Source of the DNA: Puniceibacterium confluentis | GTDB taxonomy: Bacteria; Pseudomonadota; Alphaproteobacteria; Rhodobacterales; Rhodobacteraceae | Reading direction: 5' to 3' | Assembly: GCF_007923445.1 (NCBI RefSeq) | Contig: NZ_VOJI01000009.1 | Coordinates: 62,001-126,000 of the forward strand | DNA: 64,000 bases | Part shown: positions 47,366-57,132 of the stretch, piece by piece | Numbering within the stretch: the first letter of the stretch is position 1 | How the letters are laid out: every line of letters starts with the position of its first letter | Made by a program: the position numbers and the translations under genes | The notes under the pieces: model-generated | Seen by the model: only the letters and a program-made list of their open reading frames with translations | Told to the model about the DNA's origin: nothing | The model's database searches: none

Positions 47366-48303
47366 AGCCGACCCAGCCTTTCGGTAAGCAATGCAAAGAA
47401 TCCGTCGGAATCCACCTGCCCCATGAAGGTGGCGTTGGGCGCGCGGTCCGAGACGCCCCACCAGTCCGCCACCGTCATGCCAAGGGTCAGATCCGAGGAT
47501 GTCTCGATCTCGACGTTGATGAAGCGGCCGGAAAAGAGCTCGGGCCGGATCAGATAGGCGGCGACGCAGGGATCGTGCAGCGGCGCGCCGTCGGTGCCGT
47601 ACTTTTCCCGGTCAAAGCGCTCGTAGAATTCGGTCATAAGAGCGACAGCGTCACCCACCGGAGAATTCAGCGCCCGGAAAGCGGCATTGCGTTTGGCGGT
47701 GACAAGCGCCTTGTGGGTGACATCCAGCGGCATGACGGTCAGCGGCGCGCCACAGGCAAAGACGATCCCGGCGGCTTCGGGATCGACATAGATATTGAAC
47801 TCGGCCGTCGGCGTGATGTTTCCGACCTCGAAATACGCCCCCCCCATCAGGACAATTTCCTGGATGCGGTCGGCGATATCCGGGGCTTTGCGGAGCGCGG
47901 TTGCGATGTTGGTCAGGGGGCCGACCGGACACAGGGTCACGGTTTTCGGGTCGTGGCCGCGCAATGTGTCGATGATGAAATCGACAGCATGTGCCTGCTG
48001 CAACGGCATCGTCGGATCGGGCAGGGTCGGCCCGTCGAGCCCGGTCTTGCCGTGCACATGTTCGGCAGTGGTCAGTTTGCGCCGCAAAGGGGCGTCACAG
48101 CCGGCAAAGACCAGCGTCTCGGGTTTTCCGGCCAGTTCACAGACCATCCGGGCGTTTTTCTGCGTCAGCGCCAAGGGAACATTTCCGGCCACTGCGGTGA
48201 TGCCCAGAACCTCGATCTCTTGCGGTGAAGCCAGTGCGAGAAGGATGGCGACTGCGTCATCCTGACCCGGGTCGGTGTCTATGATAATCTTGCGGGGTGC
48301 CAT
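47362..48303 (-). CDS. Inosine-uridine nucleoside N-ribohydrolase family protein
   Basis: 313 residues. Splits nucleosides to base and ribose. The calcium-binding IDTDPGQDDA motif is at the N-terminus (about 8-17), and the other conserved pieces are VAGNVPL, VTLCPVGPLTNIA and LMGGAYFEVGNITPTAEFN. The ATG at 48303 has GGAGG 6 bases upstream. It is coupled to the downstream GNAT gene. The divergent neighbour is zwf. Confidence 0.93.
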   Translation of the reverse strand: MAPRKIIIDTDPGQDDAVAILLALASPQEIEVLGITAVAGNVPLALTQKNARMVCELAGKPETLVFAGCDAPLRRKLTTAEHVHGKTGLDGPTLPDPTMPLQQAHAVDFIIDTLRGHDPKTVTLCPVGPLTNIATALRKAPDIADRIQEIVLMGGAYFEVGNITPTAEFNIYVDPEAAGIVFACGAPLTVMPLDVTHKALVTAKRNAAFRALNSPVGDAVALMTEFYERFDREKYGTDGAPLHDPCVAAYLIRPELFSGRFINVEIETSSDLTLGMTVADWWGVSDRAPNATFMGQVDSDGFFALLTERLGRL

Positions 48304-48731
48304 CCGGAGCCTCCATTTAGGCTGAGGTGGTCGCATGGAGTGCTGTTGCGTTCAAGTGCAATGGTCACCCTCTGGATCCGGATGCCCGACTGTCGAACCT
48401 TGCCACCTGCGGTCCGACGATCTTAAAAGCGCTCGATATCAGGTGGTTGGCCAGGGGGCGTGTCGCCGGCGCCGGAGTTCGATCGGGACGGTGTTTCGGC
48501 TTTGTGCGGATCCGGCGCATTTCAGGATCGGGCACAGCATCGGGTGCCGTCACCTGCAAGGTGAGAAAGTGTGACCGCGACGCCATGCCGACAGGGGGCA
48601 TTGTGATGACTGAAGTGGATGTTAGACTTTGCCCTGAAGCTGCGGTATGAAAGCCGCGTTAGCGCTAACGGATGGTCGCTGAGAGGCGGGCGTCCAAGGC
48701 ACCCAAGAGTCAAGAACGGAGCAAACCTGCC
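48304..48731. other. 428-bp divergent region between the nucleoside hydrolase and zwf
   Basis: No gene is supported. It holds the promoter of the nucleoside hydrolase on one side and, near zwf, a candidate promoter with TAGACT (48623-48628), a 17-bp spacer and TATGAA (48646-48651), followed by the palindromic operator. Confidence 0.5.
48657..48670. promoter_or_regulatory. Palindromic operator upstream of zwf-pgl-pgi
   Basis: CGTTAGCGCTAACG, a perfect 14-bp palindrome, begins 6 bp after the candidate -10 element, so it covers the expected transcription start, about 62 bp upstream of the zwf ATG. Its central 12 bases equal those upstream of eno. Bound here, a protein would block transcription (inference). 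Confidence 0.75.
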
Positions 48732-50186
48732 ATGGTTTCGCGTGTTATTCCGGTCGAACCCTTCGACCTCGTCATTTTTGGTGGCACCGGTGATCTGGCC
48801 CGGCGCAAGATTCTGCCCGGCCTGTTCCGCCGGTATTGCGCCGGCCAGATGCCGCCCGAAGCCCAGGTCATCGGGGCCGCTCGATCGGATATGGACGATT
48901 CCGGCTACCGCGACTTTGTGCGTGACGCGATCACCGAATTTGCCGGCCCGCTGTCTGACGAATGCCAGCAGGTTGACGGATTTCTCGACCGCGTCGGCTA
49001 TGTCACCATCGACGCACAGGGCGAGGGCGGCTGGGCCGAACTCAAGGACCGGGTGCGTGCCGAACTGGTCCATGCCTATTATTTCTCGGTTGCGCCGTCG
49101 CTGTTCGGCGATATCGCCGAGCGTCTGCATCTGCACGGCCTTGCCGGCGACGACAGCCGCATCGTGGTGGAAAAGCCGTTCGGCAAGGATCTCGACTCGG
49201 CACGGGCGCTGAACGCGACGCTGGCCAAGCATTTTGACGAACACCAGATTTATCGCATCGACCATTACCTGGGCAAGGAAACGGTGCAGAACCTGATGGC
49301 CGTGCGGTTCGGCAATGTGCTGTTCGAGCCGCTGTGGAATGCGCAGTATGTCGATCATATCCAGATCACCGTGGCGGAAACCGTCGGCGTCGGTGGCCGT
49401 GGCGGGTATTATGACACGTCGGGCGCGATGCGCGACATGGTGCAGAACCACCTGATGCAGCTTCTCTGCCTGATTGCGATGGAGCCGCCTGCCAAGTTCG
49501 AACCCGATGCCGTGCGCGATGAAAAGCTCAAGGTCATCCGCGCGCTCGAACCGGTCGAGCCGCATCACATTGTCCGCGGCCAGTACGACAAGACGGCGGA
49601 TGCGCCGGGCTACCGCCAGGACGTTGAGAATCCGCGCTCGTTCACCGAAAGCTTTCTGGCGCTGAAGCTGCACATTTCCAACTGGCGCTGGGCGGGCACA
49701 CCGTTCTATCTGCGCACCGGCAAGAAGCTCAAGGCGCGCACCTCCGAGATTGTCGTGGTGTTCAAGGATGCACCGCATTCAATCTTTGGCGCGGATGCCG
49801 GACGGCATCGCAACGTGCTTGCGATCCGGTTGCAGCCGAACGAGGGCATGACACTGGATGTCACCATCAAGGAGCCGGGACCGGGCGGAATGCGTCTGGT
49901 GGATGTGCCGCTGGACATGACTTTTGCCGATGCCTTGGGGCCGGAAGCCGAGCAGGCGACCGAAGCCTACGAACGGCTGATCATGGATGTGATCCGGGGC
50001 AACCAGACGCTGTTCATGCGCGGGGACGAGGTCGAGGCGGCCTGGGCCTGGACCGATCCGATCATTGCCGGCTGGACCGCGCGCAGCGATGTGCCCAAGC
50101 CCTACGATCAGGGCGGCTCGGGGCCCGAGGATTCGCTGATGCTGATGCATCGTGACGGACGCCGGTGGAGGGAGCTGAAGGCATGA
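48732..50186 (+). CDS. zwf: Glucose-6-phosphate 1-dehydrogenase
   Basis: 484 residues. Oxidises glucose 6-phosphate to 6-phosphogluconolactone, feeding the Entner-Doudoroff and pentose phosphate pathways. The Rossmann motif FGGTGDLARRK is near residue 14-24 and the active-site signature RIDHYLGKE near 175. The ATG at 48732 has CGGAGC about 12 bases upstream. First gene of the coupled zwf-pgl-pgi operon, under the palindromic operator. Confidence 0.97.
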   Translation: MVSRVIPVEPFDLVIFGGTGDLARRKILPGLFRRYCAGQMPPEAQVIGAARSDMDDSGYRDFVRDAITEFAGPLSDECQQVDGFLDRVGYVTIDAQGEGGWAELKDRVRAELVHAYYFSVAPSLFGDIAERLHLHGLAGDDSRIVVEKPFGKDLDSARALNATLAKHFDEHQIYRIDHYLGKETVQNLMAVRFGNVLFEPLWNAQYVDHIQITVAETVGVGGRGGYYDTSGAMRDMVQNHLMQLLCLIAMEPPAKFEPDAVRDEKLKVIRALEPVEPHHIVRGQYDKTADAPGYRQDVENPRSFTESFLALKLHISNWRWAGTPFYLRTGKKLKARTSEIVVVFKDAPHSIFGADAGRHRNVLAIRLQPNEGMTLDVTIKEPGPGGMRLVDVPLDMTFADALGPEAEQATEAYERLIMDVIRGNQTLFMRGDEVEAAWAWTDPIIAGWTARSDVPKPYDQGGSGPEDSLMLMHRDGRRWRELKA

Positions 50187-50860
50187 GTTACACCTTTCTG
50201 GAATATCCCGACCGCGAAGCGCTGACGATGGATCTGGCAAACCAGCTCGCGGGCGAGTTGCGCTCGGCACTGGCGCAGAATGACAGGGTGGCCTTTGCGG
50301 TGCCGGGGGGCACGTCGCCGGGGCCGGTGTTCGACGACCTGTGTGCGGTCAGTCTTGATTGGGACCGGGTCAGCGTGATGCTGACCGACGAACGCTGGGT
50401 GCCCGAGGACAGCGAGCGGTCCAACACCAGACTGCTGCGCGAACGGCTGTTGGTCGAAAAGGCTGCGGCCGCACATCTGTTGCCGATGTACCTGGACTGC
50501 ACCCACCCCGAAGAGCGGATCGCGGAACTGTCTGACATCATCGCGCCCAACCTGCCGTTGGGCGTCGTGCTGCTGGGCATGGGGGCTGACATGCATACGG
50601 CGTCGCTCTTTCCCGGCGCGGACAGGCTGGTCGAGGCGCTGACGCCCGGCGCGCCGATAGTGCTCCCGATGCGCGCGCCTGGGGCGCCGGAACCCCGGAT
50701 CACCCTTTCAGCCGAGGTGCTGAACGGCGCGTTGCGCAAACATCTGCTGATATTCGGGCAGGACAAACGCGAGGCGCTGGAGCGATCCAGGTCTCTGACA
50801 CCGCTGGAGGCGCCGATTTCGGCGGTTCTGGACGGAGCAACGGTTCATTGGGCGGAGTGA
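50183..50860 (+). CDS. pgl: 6-phosphogluconolactonase
   Basis: 225 residues of the DevB/SOL type. Hydrolyses the lactone made by Zwf. Family landmarks are [30 protein letters not shown] and [16 protein letters not shown]. The ATG overlaps the zwf stop (ATGA) and is preceded by GGAGGGAG. Confidence 0.96.
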   Translation: MSYTFLEYPDREALTMDLANQLAGELRSALAQNDRVAFAVPGGTSPGPVFDDLCAVSLDWDRVSVMLTDERWVPEDSERSNTRLLRERLLVEKAAAAHLLPMYLDCTHPEERIAELSDIIAPNLPLGVVLLGMGADMHTASLFPGADRLVEALTPGAPIVLPMRAPGAPEPRITLSAEVLNGALRKHLLIFGQDKREALERSRSLTPLEAPISAVLDGATVHWAE

Positions 50861-50864
50861 CCTC

Positions 50865-52445
50865 ATGTGGGATGACGTAAAGCAACTGGCGGACGGCATT
50901 GGACCGCGCCGGATCGAAGACCTTTTCCAGAACGCCAACCGGGCTGCGGAATTCAGCCTGCAGGCGTCGGGCATGTTGTTCGATTATTCCAAGACCCAAC
51001 TGGACGATCAGATCCGCGCGGCGTTGATCAAAGTCGCGCAGGACGCGGGCGTCGAAGCGCGCCGGGACGAGATGTTCGGCGGCGCTCAGATCAACGAGAC
51101 CGAGGGCCGCGCCGTGCTGCACACCGCGCTGCGCAATCTTGACGGCGGTGCGGTGCTGGTGGATGGCACCGACGTCATGCCCGAGGTGATGGCGACGCTC
51201 AGACAGATGGAGACAGTCGCCAACGAGATCCGCGGGTCGCAGATCACCGACGTGGTGAACATCGGGATCGGCGGTTCCGATCTTGGACCCAAGATGGCGG
51301 CGATTGCGCTGTCTCCCTATCACGACGGTCCGCGCTGCCATTTCGTGTCGAACGTAGACGGCGCGGATATCTCGGACGTGCTGCGCGGGTGCGATCCTGC
51401 GACCACGATGTTCATCGTCGCGTCCAAGACCTTCACGACCATCGAGACGATGACCAACGCCCGGACCGCCAGGGATTGGCTGGACCATCACGGGGTATTG
51501 GACAGCGGACGCTTTGTCGCCTTGTCCAGCAATGCGGCAAAAGCTGCCGAATGGGGCATCCCGGGCGACAGGGTTCTGGGGTTCGAAGACTGGGTCGGAG
51601 GGCGCTATTCGGTCTGGGGACCAATCGGTCTGACACTTATGGTTGCCGTGGGCCCCGATGCCTTCAAGGCGTTTCTGCGCGGCGCGCAAGAGATGGACCG
51701 GCATTTCCGCGCGGCTCCGCTGCATCAGAACATGCCGGTGCTCCTGGCGCTTGTCGGCATGTTCCACAATCAGGTTCTGGGCCATGCCACCCGGGCGGTG
51801 CTGCCCTATGACAACCGGCTCTCGCGCCTGCCGGCCTACCTTCAGCAGCTGGAAATGGAGAGCAACGGCAAAGGCGTGTCGATGGACGGCAACCCGCTGT
51901 CGGTCCATTCCGGACCGGTTGTCTGGGGCGAGCCGGGCACCAATGGCCAGCACGCGTTCTATCAGCTGATCCATCAGGGCACCCGCACGGTTCCCTGCGA
52001 ATTTCTGGTCGGGGCGGCGGGTCACGAGCAGGACCTGCGTCACCATCAGGATCTTCTGGTCGCCAACTGTCTGGCCCAGTCCGAGGCTTTGATGAAGGGC
52101 CGCTCGATCGAGGCGGCGCGTGACATCATGCGCACCAAGGGGCTGACGGGCGCCGAGCTGGAACGGCAGGCGGCGCACCGGGTCTTTCCCGGCAATCGCC
52201 CATCCACCACGCTGATCTATCCGTTGCTGACACCCGAGGTGCTGGGACGGATCATCGCGCTGTACGAACACCGGGTCTTTGTCGAAGGTGTCATTCTGGG
52301 CATCAACTCCTACGATCAGTGGGGGGTCGAGTTGGGCAAGGAGCTTGCGACCTCGCTCGGGCCGGTCGTCACGGGCCGGGAAACCGCCGAAGGCAAAGAC
52401 GGCTCCACCCGGCAATTGGTTGAATACGTGCTGCTATATCGCTGA
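50865..52445 (+). CDS. pgi: Glucose-6-phosphate isomerase
   Basis: 526 residues. Interconverts glucose 6-phosphate and fructose 6-phosphate; with Zwf and Pgl it lets fructose 6-phosphate re-enter the Entner-Doudoroff route. The family segments [26 protein letters not shown], and the C-terminal [17 protein letters not shown] are present. The ATG at 50865 is 4 bp after pgl and has GGAG upstream. Confidence 0.97.
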   Translation: MWDDVKQLADGIGPRRIEDLFQNANRAAEFSLQASGMLFDYSKTQLDDQIRAALIKVAQDAGVEARRDEMFGGAQINETEGRAVLHTALRNLDGGAVLVDGTDVMPEVMATLRQMETVANEIRGSQITDVVNIGIGGSDLGPKMAAIALSPYHDGPRCHFVSNVDGADISDVLRGCDPATTMFIVASKTFTTIETMTNARTARDWLDHHGVLDSGRFVALSSNAAKAAEWGIPGDRVLGFEDWVGGRYSVWGPIGLTLMVAVGPDAFKAFLRGAQEMDRHFRAAPLHQNMPVLLALVGMFHNQVLGHATRAVLPYDNRLSRLPAYLQQLEMESNGKGVSMDGNPLSVHSGPVVWGEPGTNGQHAFYQLIHQGTRTVPCEFLVGAAGHEQDLRHHQDLLVANCLAQSEALMKGRSIEAARDIMRTKGLTGAELERQAAHRVFPGNRPSTTLIYPLLTPEVLGRIIALYEHRVFVEGVILGINSYDQWGVELGKELATSLGPVVTGRETAEGKDGSTRQLVEYVLLYR

Positions 52446-52507
52446 AAACCGAAGTCGCAAACGCACGGTTTGTGGTCAGAGTTCCGTGAAAATTGCGAAA
52501 TAAATTT

Positions 52508-52534
52508 CCCGGCTTCCAGGGAACGGAGGCCGGG
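52508..52534. other. Hairpin in the pgi-PRC gap
   Basis: CCCGGCTTCC (52508-52517) and GGAGGCCGGG (52525-52534) pair with one G-T over 10 bp around a 7-base loop. It is about 60 bp past pgi. It may end the pgi transcript, or shape the leader of the PRC-barrel gene. No T-run. Confidence 0.4.
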
Positions 52535-52585
52535 CAAGCCAGTTATCCTTGCACAACTTCGAAGCAGTTCGCAAAGGATCTGAAC

Positions 52586-53248
52586 ATGACACGTCTTCTG
52601 ACCACAACCGCTCTTGCCTTCACGCTGGCGACCGGCGCCGCATTTGCCGAAAGCCACACCAATGGCGAGCAGATGGAAAAGAACCTCGAAAATGCCGGCG
52701 AGAACCTTGAGAACGCCGCTGAGAACGCCGCCGAAGCCACCGAAAACGCAGCCGAGAACGCGGCTGACGCGACTGAGAACGCAGCCGACAATGCGGCCGA
52801 TGCGGCAGCGGATGCTGCAAACGATGCGGCTGTCGCAACCGAGACCGCGGTCGACAACGCCACGACTGAAACCGCCGAAGCGACGGACGGCATGATGGAA
52901 AACCATTCCAACCTGATCCGCGCCCGCGACATTCTGGGTGGCACGATCTATTCCGCCAACACTGTCGAAGGTGTGGCCGAGTTTGAAACCGTGACCTACG
53001 AAGGTGTCGGCGAAGACTGGGAAAACATCGGCGAAATCGAAGACATCGTTCTGTCGTCTGACGGCAAGATCAAGGGTGTCGTTGCCGAAGTCGGCGGCTT
53101 CCTCGGTATCGGCGACAAGCACGTCTTTGTCCCGATGGAGAGCGTCAAGCTCATCCCCGTGGACGATGCCAGCATCTCGCTGGTGGTGGGTTACAGCGAA
53201 GAGCAGCTGAAAGAGCTGCAGGACGTTGACGAAGCCTTCTGGGAGTAA
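52586..53248 (+). CDS. Exported PRC-barrel protein with Asn/Ala/Glu repeats
   Basis: 220 residues. A signal peptide (MTRLLTTTALAFTLATG..AFA) ends near residue 22. Residues about 30-90 are a run of imperfect ENAA/DNAA-type heptads, predicted as a long amphipathic helix with almost no hydrophobic large residues. A PRC-barrel domain follows from about residue 108 (IRARDILGGTIYSANT, IEDIVLSSDGKIKGVVAEVGGFLGIG, VFVPMESVKLI). PRC-barrels in exported alphaproteobacterial proteins are of unknown function. The ATG at 52586 has AAGGA upstream. A strong terminator follows. Confidence 0.88.
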   Translation: MTRLLTTTALAFTLATGAAFAESHTNGEQMEKNLENAGENLENAAENAAEATENAAENAADATENAADNAADAAADAANDAAVATETAVDNATTETAEATDGMMENHSNLIRARDILGGTIYSANTVEGVAEFETVTYEGVGEDWENIGEIEDIVLSSDGKIKGVVAEVGGFLGIGDKHVFVPMESVKLIPVDDASISLVVGYSEEQLKELQDVDEAFWE

Positions 53249-53263
53249 CTTCCTGCACTCATC

Positions 53264-53284
53264 GCCGGGGTCGCTGACCCCGGC
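53264..53284. other. Perfect 9-bp hairpin upstream of the main terminator
   Basis: GCCGGGGTC (53264-53272) and GACCCCGGC (53276-53284) pair around a 3-base loop, 16 bp past the PRC stop, followed after 4 bp by the terminator at 53289. Tandem hairpins. Confidence 0.6.
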
Positions 53285-53288
53285 ACAG

Positions 53289-53318
53289 CGCGCGTCCCGA
53301 CCGGGGCGCGCGTTTTTT
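53289..53318 (+). terminator. Rho-independent terminator after the PRC-barrel gene
   Basis: CGCGCGTCCC (53289-53298) and GGGGCGCGCG (53303-53312) pair over 10 bp (one G-T), loop GACC, followed by six T residues (53313-53318). Confidence 0.88.
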
Positions 53319-53379
53319 CGTACCCCCGCGTATTTTCGTACCCCGTTGATCGCGCAAGCAGGCCCTGCAACCGCCGCAG

Positions 53380-53820
53380 TCAGTCCGGAATGGTCACGTC
53401 CGGTCTGGCCAGCGTGAAGCCGTCGAACCGGAATGCCGGGCAGACGGTGCAGCCGACCAATGTCCAGAGCCCGGTTGTGGCAGCGGCCTGCCAGTGGTCC
53501 CTTGGCACAATGATCTGTGGTCGCGCACCGCCGGCCAGATCCGGTCCAAGCAGATGGTCCCGTCGCGGGCCCCGCAGCGACGGTGCCAGTGACAGGGTCA
53601 GCGGCGCCCCGGCGTAGTGATGCCAGATCTCGGTGGCATCCACCCTGTGCCAGTGGCTGGCCGCACCTTGTTTCAGCAGGAAATAGATGCAGGTCCCGCT
53701 GGGACGGGCGTCACCATCCGCGGTGTCGATCCAGGTCTGGCGGTAAAATCCGCCCTCGGGATGAGGCGTCAGGTCCAGAAGCGCGATGATCTGGTCTGCG
53801 GTCAGGCTGTCGTGTTGCAT
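53380..53820 (-). CDS. Cupin family protein (DUF985 type)
   Basis: 146 residues, a single-domain cupin of the DUF985/cupin_5 type. The family motifs are PHPEGGFYRQTW, HWHRVDATEIWHHYAGAPL and WTLVGCTVCPAF. It has metal ligands His/Glu of a cupin; the function of the family is not settled. The ATG at 53820 was chosen by homology. It is divergent from the endolysin gene by 85 bp. Confidence 0.9.
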   Translation of the reverse strand: MQHDSLTADQIIALLDLTPHPEGGFYRQTWIDTADGDARPSGTCIYFLLKQGAASHWHRVDATEIWHHYAGAPLTLSLAPSLRGPRRDHLLGPDLAGGARPQIIVPRDHWQAAATTGLWTLVGCTVCPAFRFDGFTLARPDVTIPD

Positions 53821-53905
53821 CGGGTCTCCGAACGGCGGGCTCAAGGATCGTTAATCCCTTTGGAACAGCCTTTGCCCAGGCTTTCAACACAGCACGAGGC
53901 AACAG

Positions 53906-54529
53906 ATGTCCCGAACCCGTCGGAGCGTCCGTCAGATCGCAGAAGAAATTGTCACCCGCGAAGGTGGCTTTGTGAACGATCCCGACGATCCCGGGGGCGC
54001 CACCAATTTCGGCGTCACCATCCACACGATGCGCAGGCTGGGGCTGGACCTTACCGGCGACGGGCAGGTCAGCGTCGCGGACGTGCGACGCCTGACGCGC
54101 ACCCGGGCAGTGGACATTTTTGTGGAGCACTATTTCCAGCGTCCCAGGATCGCGCTCCTGCCCGAGGCGTTGCAGGCGTCGGTATTCGACATGTACGTGA
54201 ACGCCGGGGCGAATGCGGTGAAGATCCTGCAGCGGCTGCTGTGTCAGATGGGCGAGCTTGTGCAGGTCGACGGGCTGATCGGTCCGCAGACCGTCCGTGC
54301 CGCGGCGGCGGCACTGGCGGCGGCCCCGGACCATCTGGAAGATGCCTACGGTATCGCGCGACGCAACTACTATTTCGATCTGGCCGAACGTCGCCCGGCC
54401 TCTCGAAAATACGCACGGCGACGGGATGGCGGAAAAGGCGGCTGGATCACACGCGCCGAGAGCTTCATCGCACCGCGCTATCATCTCAGTGACCGGCAAT
54501 TCAGCGAAAGGGTGGCAAGATGGGGGTGA
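53906..54529 (+). CDS. Endolysin: glycoside hydrolase family 108 N-acetylmuramidase
   Basis: 207 residues. The catalytic GH108 motif EGGFVNDPDDPGGATNFGVT holds the Glu (E19 in TREGG). A C-terminal peptidoglycan-binding-type part follows (DGLIGPQTVRAAAAAL, RRNYYFDLAERRPASRKYARR...GGWITRAE). No signal peptide is visible, so a holin is expected for release; one is next to it. In Rhodobacter such a pair lyses cells to release gene transfer agent particles. The ATG at 53906 has ACGAGG upstream. It overlaps the holin gene by 10 bp. Confidence 0.92.
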   Translation: MSRTRRSVRQIAEEIVTREGGFVNDPDDPGGATNFGVTIHTMRRLGLDLTGDGQVSVADVRRLTRTRAVDIFVEHYFQRPRIALLPEALQASVFDMYVNAGANAVKILQRLLCQMGELVQVDGLIGPQTVRAAAAALAAAPDHLEDAYGIARRNYYFDLAERRPASRKYARRRDGGKGGWITRAESFIAPRYHLSDRQFSERVARWG

Positions 54530-55086
54530 TCGGGAAGATGATGACGCTGTTGTTCGGGTCCGGCCGCAATGTCGTGGCCGAAACGGCCGAGGTGTTCCGC
54601 GTCAATGCCGAAGCGCAGGCGGGCCGCGACTCCTCATTGCAGACGGCCGCCCTGCAACAGTTTGGCCAGGAATTCCGCCTGACCCGGCGTGGCCTGTTCG
54701 ATCGTTTCATGGATGCGCTGAACCGGGTGCCGCGCCCGGCGATGGCATTGGGAACGCTGGGCATGTTCGTTGCGGCCATGGTCGATCCGGTCTGGTTTGC
54801 CGCGCGGATGACCGGAATCGCCCTGGTGCCCGAACCGCTCTGGTGGCTGCTGGGGGCGATCGTGAGCTTTTATTTCGGGTCGCGCTATCAGGCCAAGGGA
54901 CAGGATTTTCAACGCGATCTTGCGGTGACAATGGCGTCGGTGCCGCAGGTGGTGCGCACCCTTGGCGATATCGAGACTCTGCGGGATGTGACTCCGGCGC
55001 ACGACCAGGGGGCGTTGTTGCAGGAAGATGACGACACCGCGCCCGACAATCCGGCTTTGGCGGACTGGCTGCGCTCCAGGGCGTGA
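54520..55086 (+). CDS. Holin of the gene-transfer-agent 3TM family
   Basis: 188 residues with three hydrophobic stretches (about 76-92, 95-112 and 104-125 in part), matching the GTA_holin_3TM type that forms the membrane lesion for the endolysin. The N-terminal soluble part (MGVIGKMMTLLFGSGRNVVAETAEVFRVNAE) is amphipathic, and the C-terminus is acidic. The ATG at 54520 overlaps the endolysin end and has AAAGGG upstream. No other GTA gene is nearby. Confidence 0.88.
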   Translation: MGVIGKMMTLLFGSGRNVVAETAEVFRVNAEAQAGRDSSLQTAALQQFGQEFRLTRRGLFDRFMDALNRVPRPAMALGTLGMFVAAMVDPVWFAARMTGIALVPEPLWWLLGAIVSFYFGSRYQAKGQDFQRDLAVTMASVPQVVRTLGDIETLRDVTPAHDQGALLQEDDDTAPDNPALADWLRSRA

Positions 55087-55161
55087 GACCCGCGACAACG
55101 TGAACACCCGGGGCCGCGGAATTCCGTTGGCCCCTTGGCCGTGAGCGCCTATACCTTGGGC

Positions 55162-57132
55162 ATGATTACAGAGCTTGGCCACTTCGCCCTTATCCTCGCG
55201 TTTCTGATCGCCTGCGTTCAGTCGGTTGTCCCCCTTGTCGGCGCGCACAAGCGCTGGCCGGGGTGGATGGCCGTCGCGGAACCGGCGGCGACAGCGCAGT
55301 TCCTGCTGACGGCCTTTTCCTTCGGCGCGCTGATGCATGCCTTCATCGTTTCGGATTTCAGCCTGAAGCTGGTGGTCGACAATTCCCACTCGGCCAAACC
55401 GATGCTCTACAAGATCTCTGGCACCTGGGGGAACCACGAAGGTTCGATGCTGCTCTGGGTGCTGATCCTGGCGCTGTTCGGCGCGATGGCCGCCTGGTTC
55501 GGGGGCAATCTGCCGCCAACCCTGCGGGCACGGGTGCTTGCGGTGCAATCCTCGATTGCCGTGGCGTTTTTCGCGTTCATCCTGTTCACCTCGAACCCGT
55601 TCCTGCGGCTGGTCGTGCCGCCGTTCGACGGCCAGGACCTCAATCCGCTGCTGCAGGACCCCGGATTGGCCTTTCATCCACCGTTCCTGTATCTGGGATA
55701 TGTTGGCCTCAGCATCTGTTTTTCCTTTGCGGTCGCCGCACTGATCGAAGGCCGGGTCGACGCGGCCTGGGCCCGCTGGGTCCGGCCCTGGACGCTGGCG
55801 GCCTGGATCTTTCTCACCATCGGCATCGCGCTGGGGTCCTGGTGGGCCTATTACGAGCTCGGCTGGGGTGGGTTCTGGTTCTGGGACCCGGTCGAGAACG
55901 CGTCGTTCATGCCCTGGCTGCTGGCCGCGGCGCTGCTGCATTCCGCCATCGTGGTCGAAAAGCGCGAGGCGCTGAAAAGCTGGACGATCCTGCTGGCGAT
56001 CCTGGCGTTCGGATTTTCGCTGATCGGCACCTTCATCGTGCGCTCGGGATTGCTGACCAGCGTCCATGCCTTTGCCAACGATCCCGAACGCGGCGTCTTC
56101 ATCCTGATGATCCTCGTGTTTTTCACCGGCGGCGCGCTGACCTTGTTTGCGGCGCGGGCCGGGGCGATGCAGGCCAAGGGTGTCTTTGGCGTGGTCAGCC
56201 GCGAAAGCGCGCTGGTGGCCAACAACATCCTGCTGGCGGTCGCCGCCTTTGTCGTCTTTGTGGGCACCATGTGGCCGCTCGTGGCCGAGATGTTCTTTGA
56301 CCGCAAGCTGAGCGTCGGGCCGCCGTTCTTCAACTTCGCCTTCACACCGTTCATGATCCTGCTGGGGCTGATCCTGCCGCTTGGCGCGATGATGTCCTGG
56401 AAACGCGGAAAAGTGACCCGCACGCTGCAAAGCCTGCTGCCGGCCTTTGGTCTGGCGGTTGCCCTGGCCGGGCTGGTCTGGGCCAGCCAGACCGGGCGCA
56501 GCCTGATGGGGCCGATTGGCGTCTTTCTCGGGGTCTGGCTGGTCGCGGGGTCGGTCACCGATCTCCTGGGGCGGCTGGGCCGGTCGCGGAACCTGTCGCG
56601 ACTGCTGCGGTTGCCACGCGCAGACTGGGGCAAGTTGCTGGCACATTCCGGCATGGGGATCACGATCCTGGGGATCGCCGGACTGATGGCCTGGCAGGAA
56701 GAAGACATCCGGGTGGCGCAGATCGGTGAAACCTTCACGGTTGGCCAGTACGAACTGCAGCTGCAAAATGTCGAGCAGATCCGCGGGCCGAACTATTTCT
56801 CGACCATGGGCACGGTAAGCCTGTTGCGGGACGGGCAGGAGGTCGCCCTGCTGCATCCCGAGAAACGCAACTATCCGGTGGCGCAGATGCCGACGACCGA
56901 GGCGGCGATTGACTACCGCTTTCTGCGCGACGTCTATGTGGTGATTGGCGATGCACAGGACAACGGTGGCTTTGTCATGCGCACCTATGTGAAGCCGCTG
57001 GCGAACTGGATCTGGGGCGGGTGCATCATCATGGCCCTTGGCGGCGCGCTGAGCCTGTCGGACCGGCGTTACCGGATCGCCGCCGGAGCCCGCAAGGCGA
57101 CAACCCCGGTACAGGGGATACCGGCGGAATGA
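55162..57132 (+). CDS. ccmF: Heme lyase CcmF
   Basis: 656 residues, about fifteen transmembrane segments. It ligates heme from CcmE to apocytochrome c. The tryptophan-rich WWD domain is WGGFWFWDPVENASFMPWL near residue 235, with conserved histidines in HEGSMLLW and the preceding HPPFLYLGYVG. The ATG at 55162 is the usual start; a TTG 9 codons earlier is possible. The stop overlaps the ccmH ATG. Confidence 0.95.
   Translation: MITELGHFALILAFLIACVQSVVPLVGAHKRWPGWMAVAEPAATAQFLLTAFSFGALMHAFIVSDFSLKLVVDNSHSAKPMLYKISGTWGNHEGSMLLWVLILALFGAMAAWFGGNLPPTLRARVLAVQSSIAVAFFAFILFTSNPFLRLVVPPFDGQDLNPLLQDPGLAFHPPFLYLGYVGLSICFSFAVAALIEGRVDAAWARWVRPWTLAAWIFLTIGIALGSWWAYYELGWGGFWFWDPVENASFMPWLLAAALLHSAIVVEKREALKSWTILLAILAFGFSLIGTFIVRSGLLTSVHAFANDPERGVFILMILVFFTGGALTLFAARAGAMQAKGVFGVVSRESALVANNILLAVAAFVVFVGTMWPLVAEMFFDRKLSVGPPFFNFAFTPFMILLGLILPLGAMMSWKRGKVTRTLQSLLPAFGLAVALAGLVWASQTGRSLMGPIGVFLGVWLVAGSVTDLLGRLGRSRNLSRLLRLPRADWGKLLAHSGMGITILGIAGLMAWQEEDIRVAQIGETFTVGQYELQLQNVEQIRGPNYFSTMGTVSLLRDGQEVALLHPEKRNYPVAQMPTTEAAIDYRFLRDVYVVIGDAQDNGGFVMRTYVKPLANWIWGGCIIMALGGALSLSDRRYRIAAGARKATTPVQGIPAE

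Noticed and set aside
53313-53345. Direct repeat TTTTCGTACCCC after the PRC terminator
   Set aside because: Only two short copies in a non-coding tail; no sign of a mobile element.
53851-53854. TTAA half-site upstream of the endolysin gene as a CtrA site
   Set aside because: Only one TTAA; the second half at N7 is missing.
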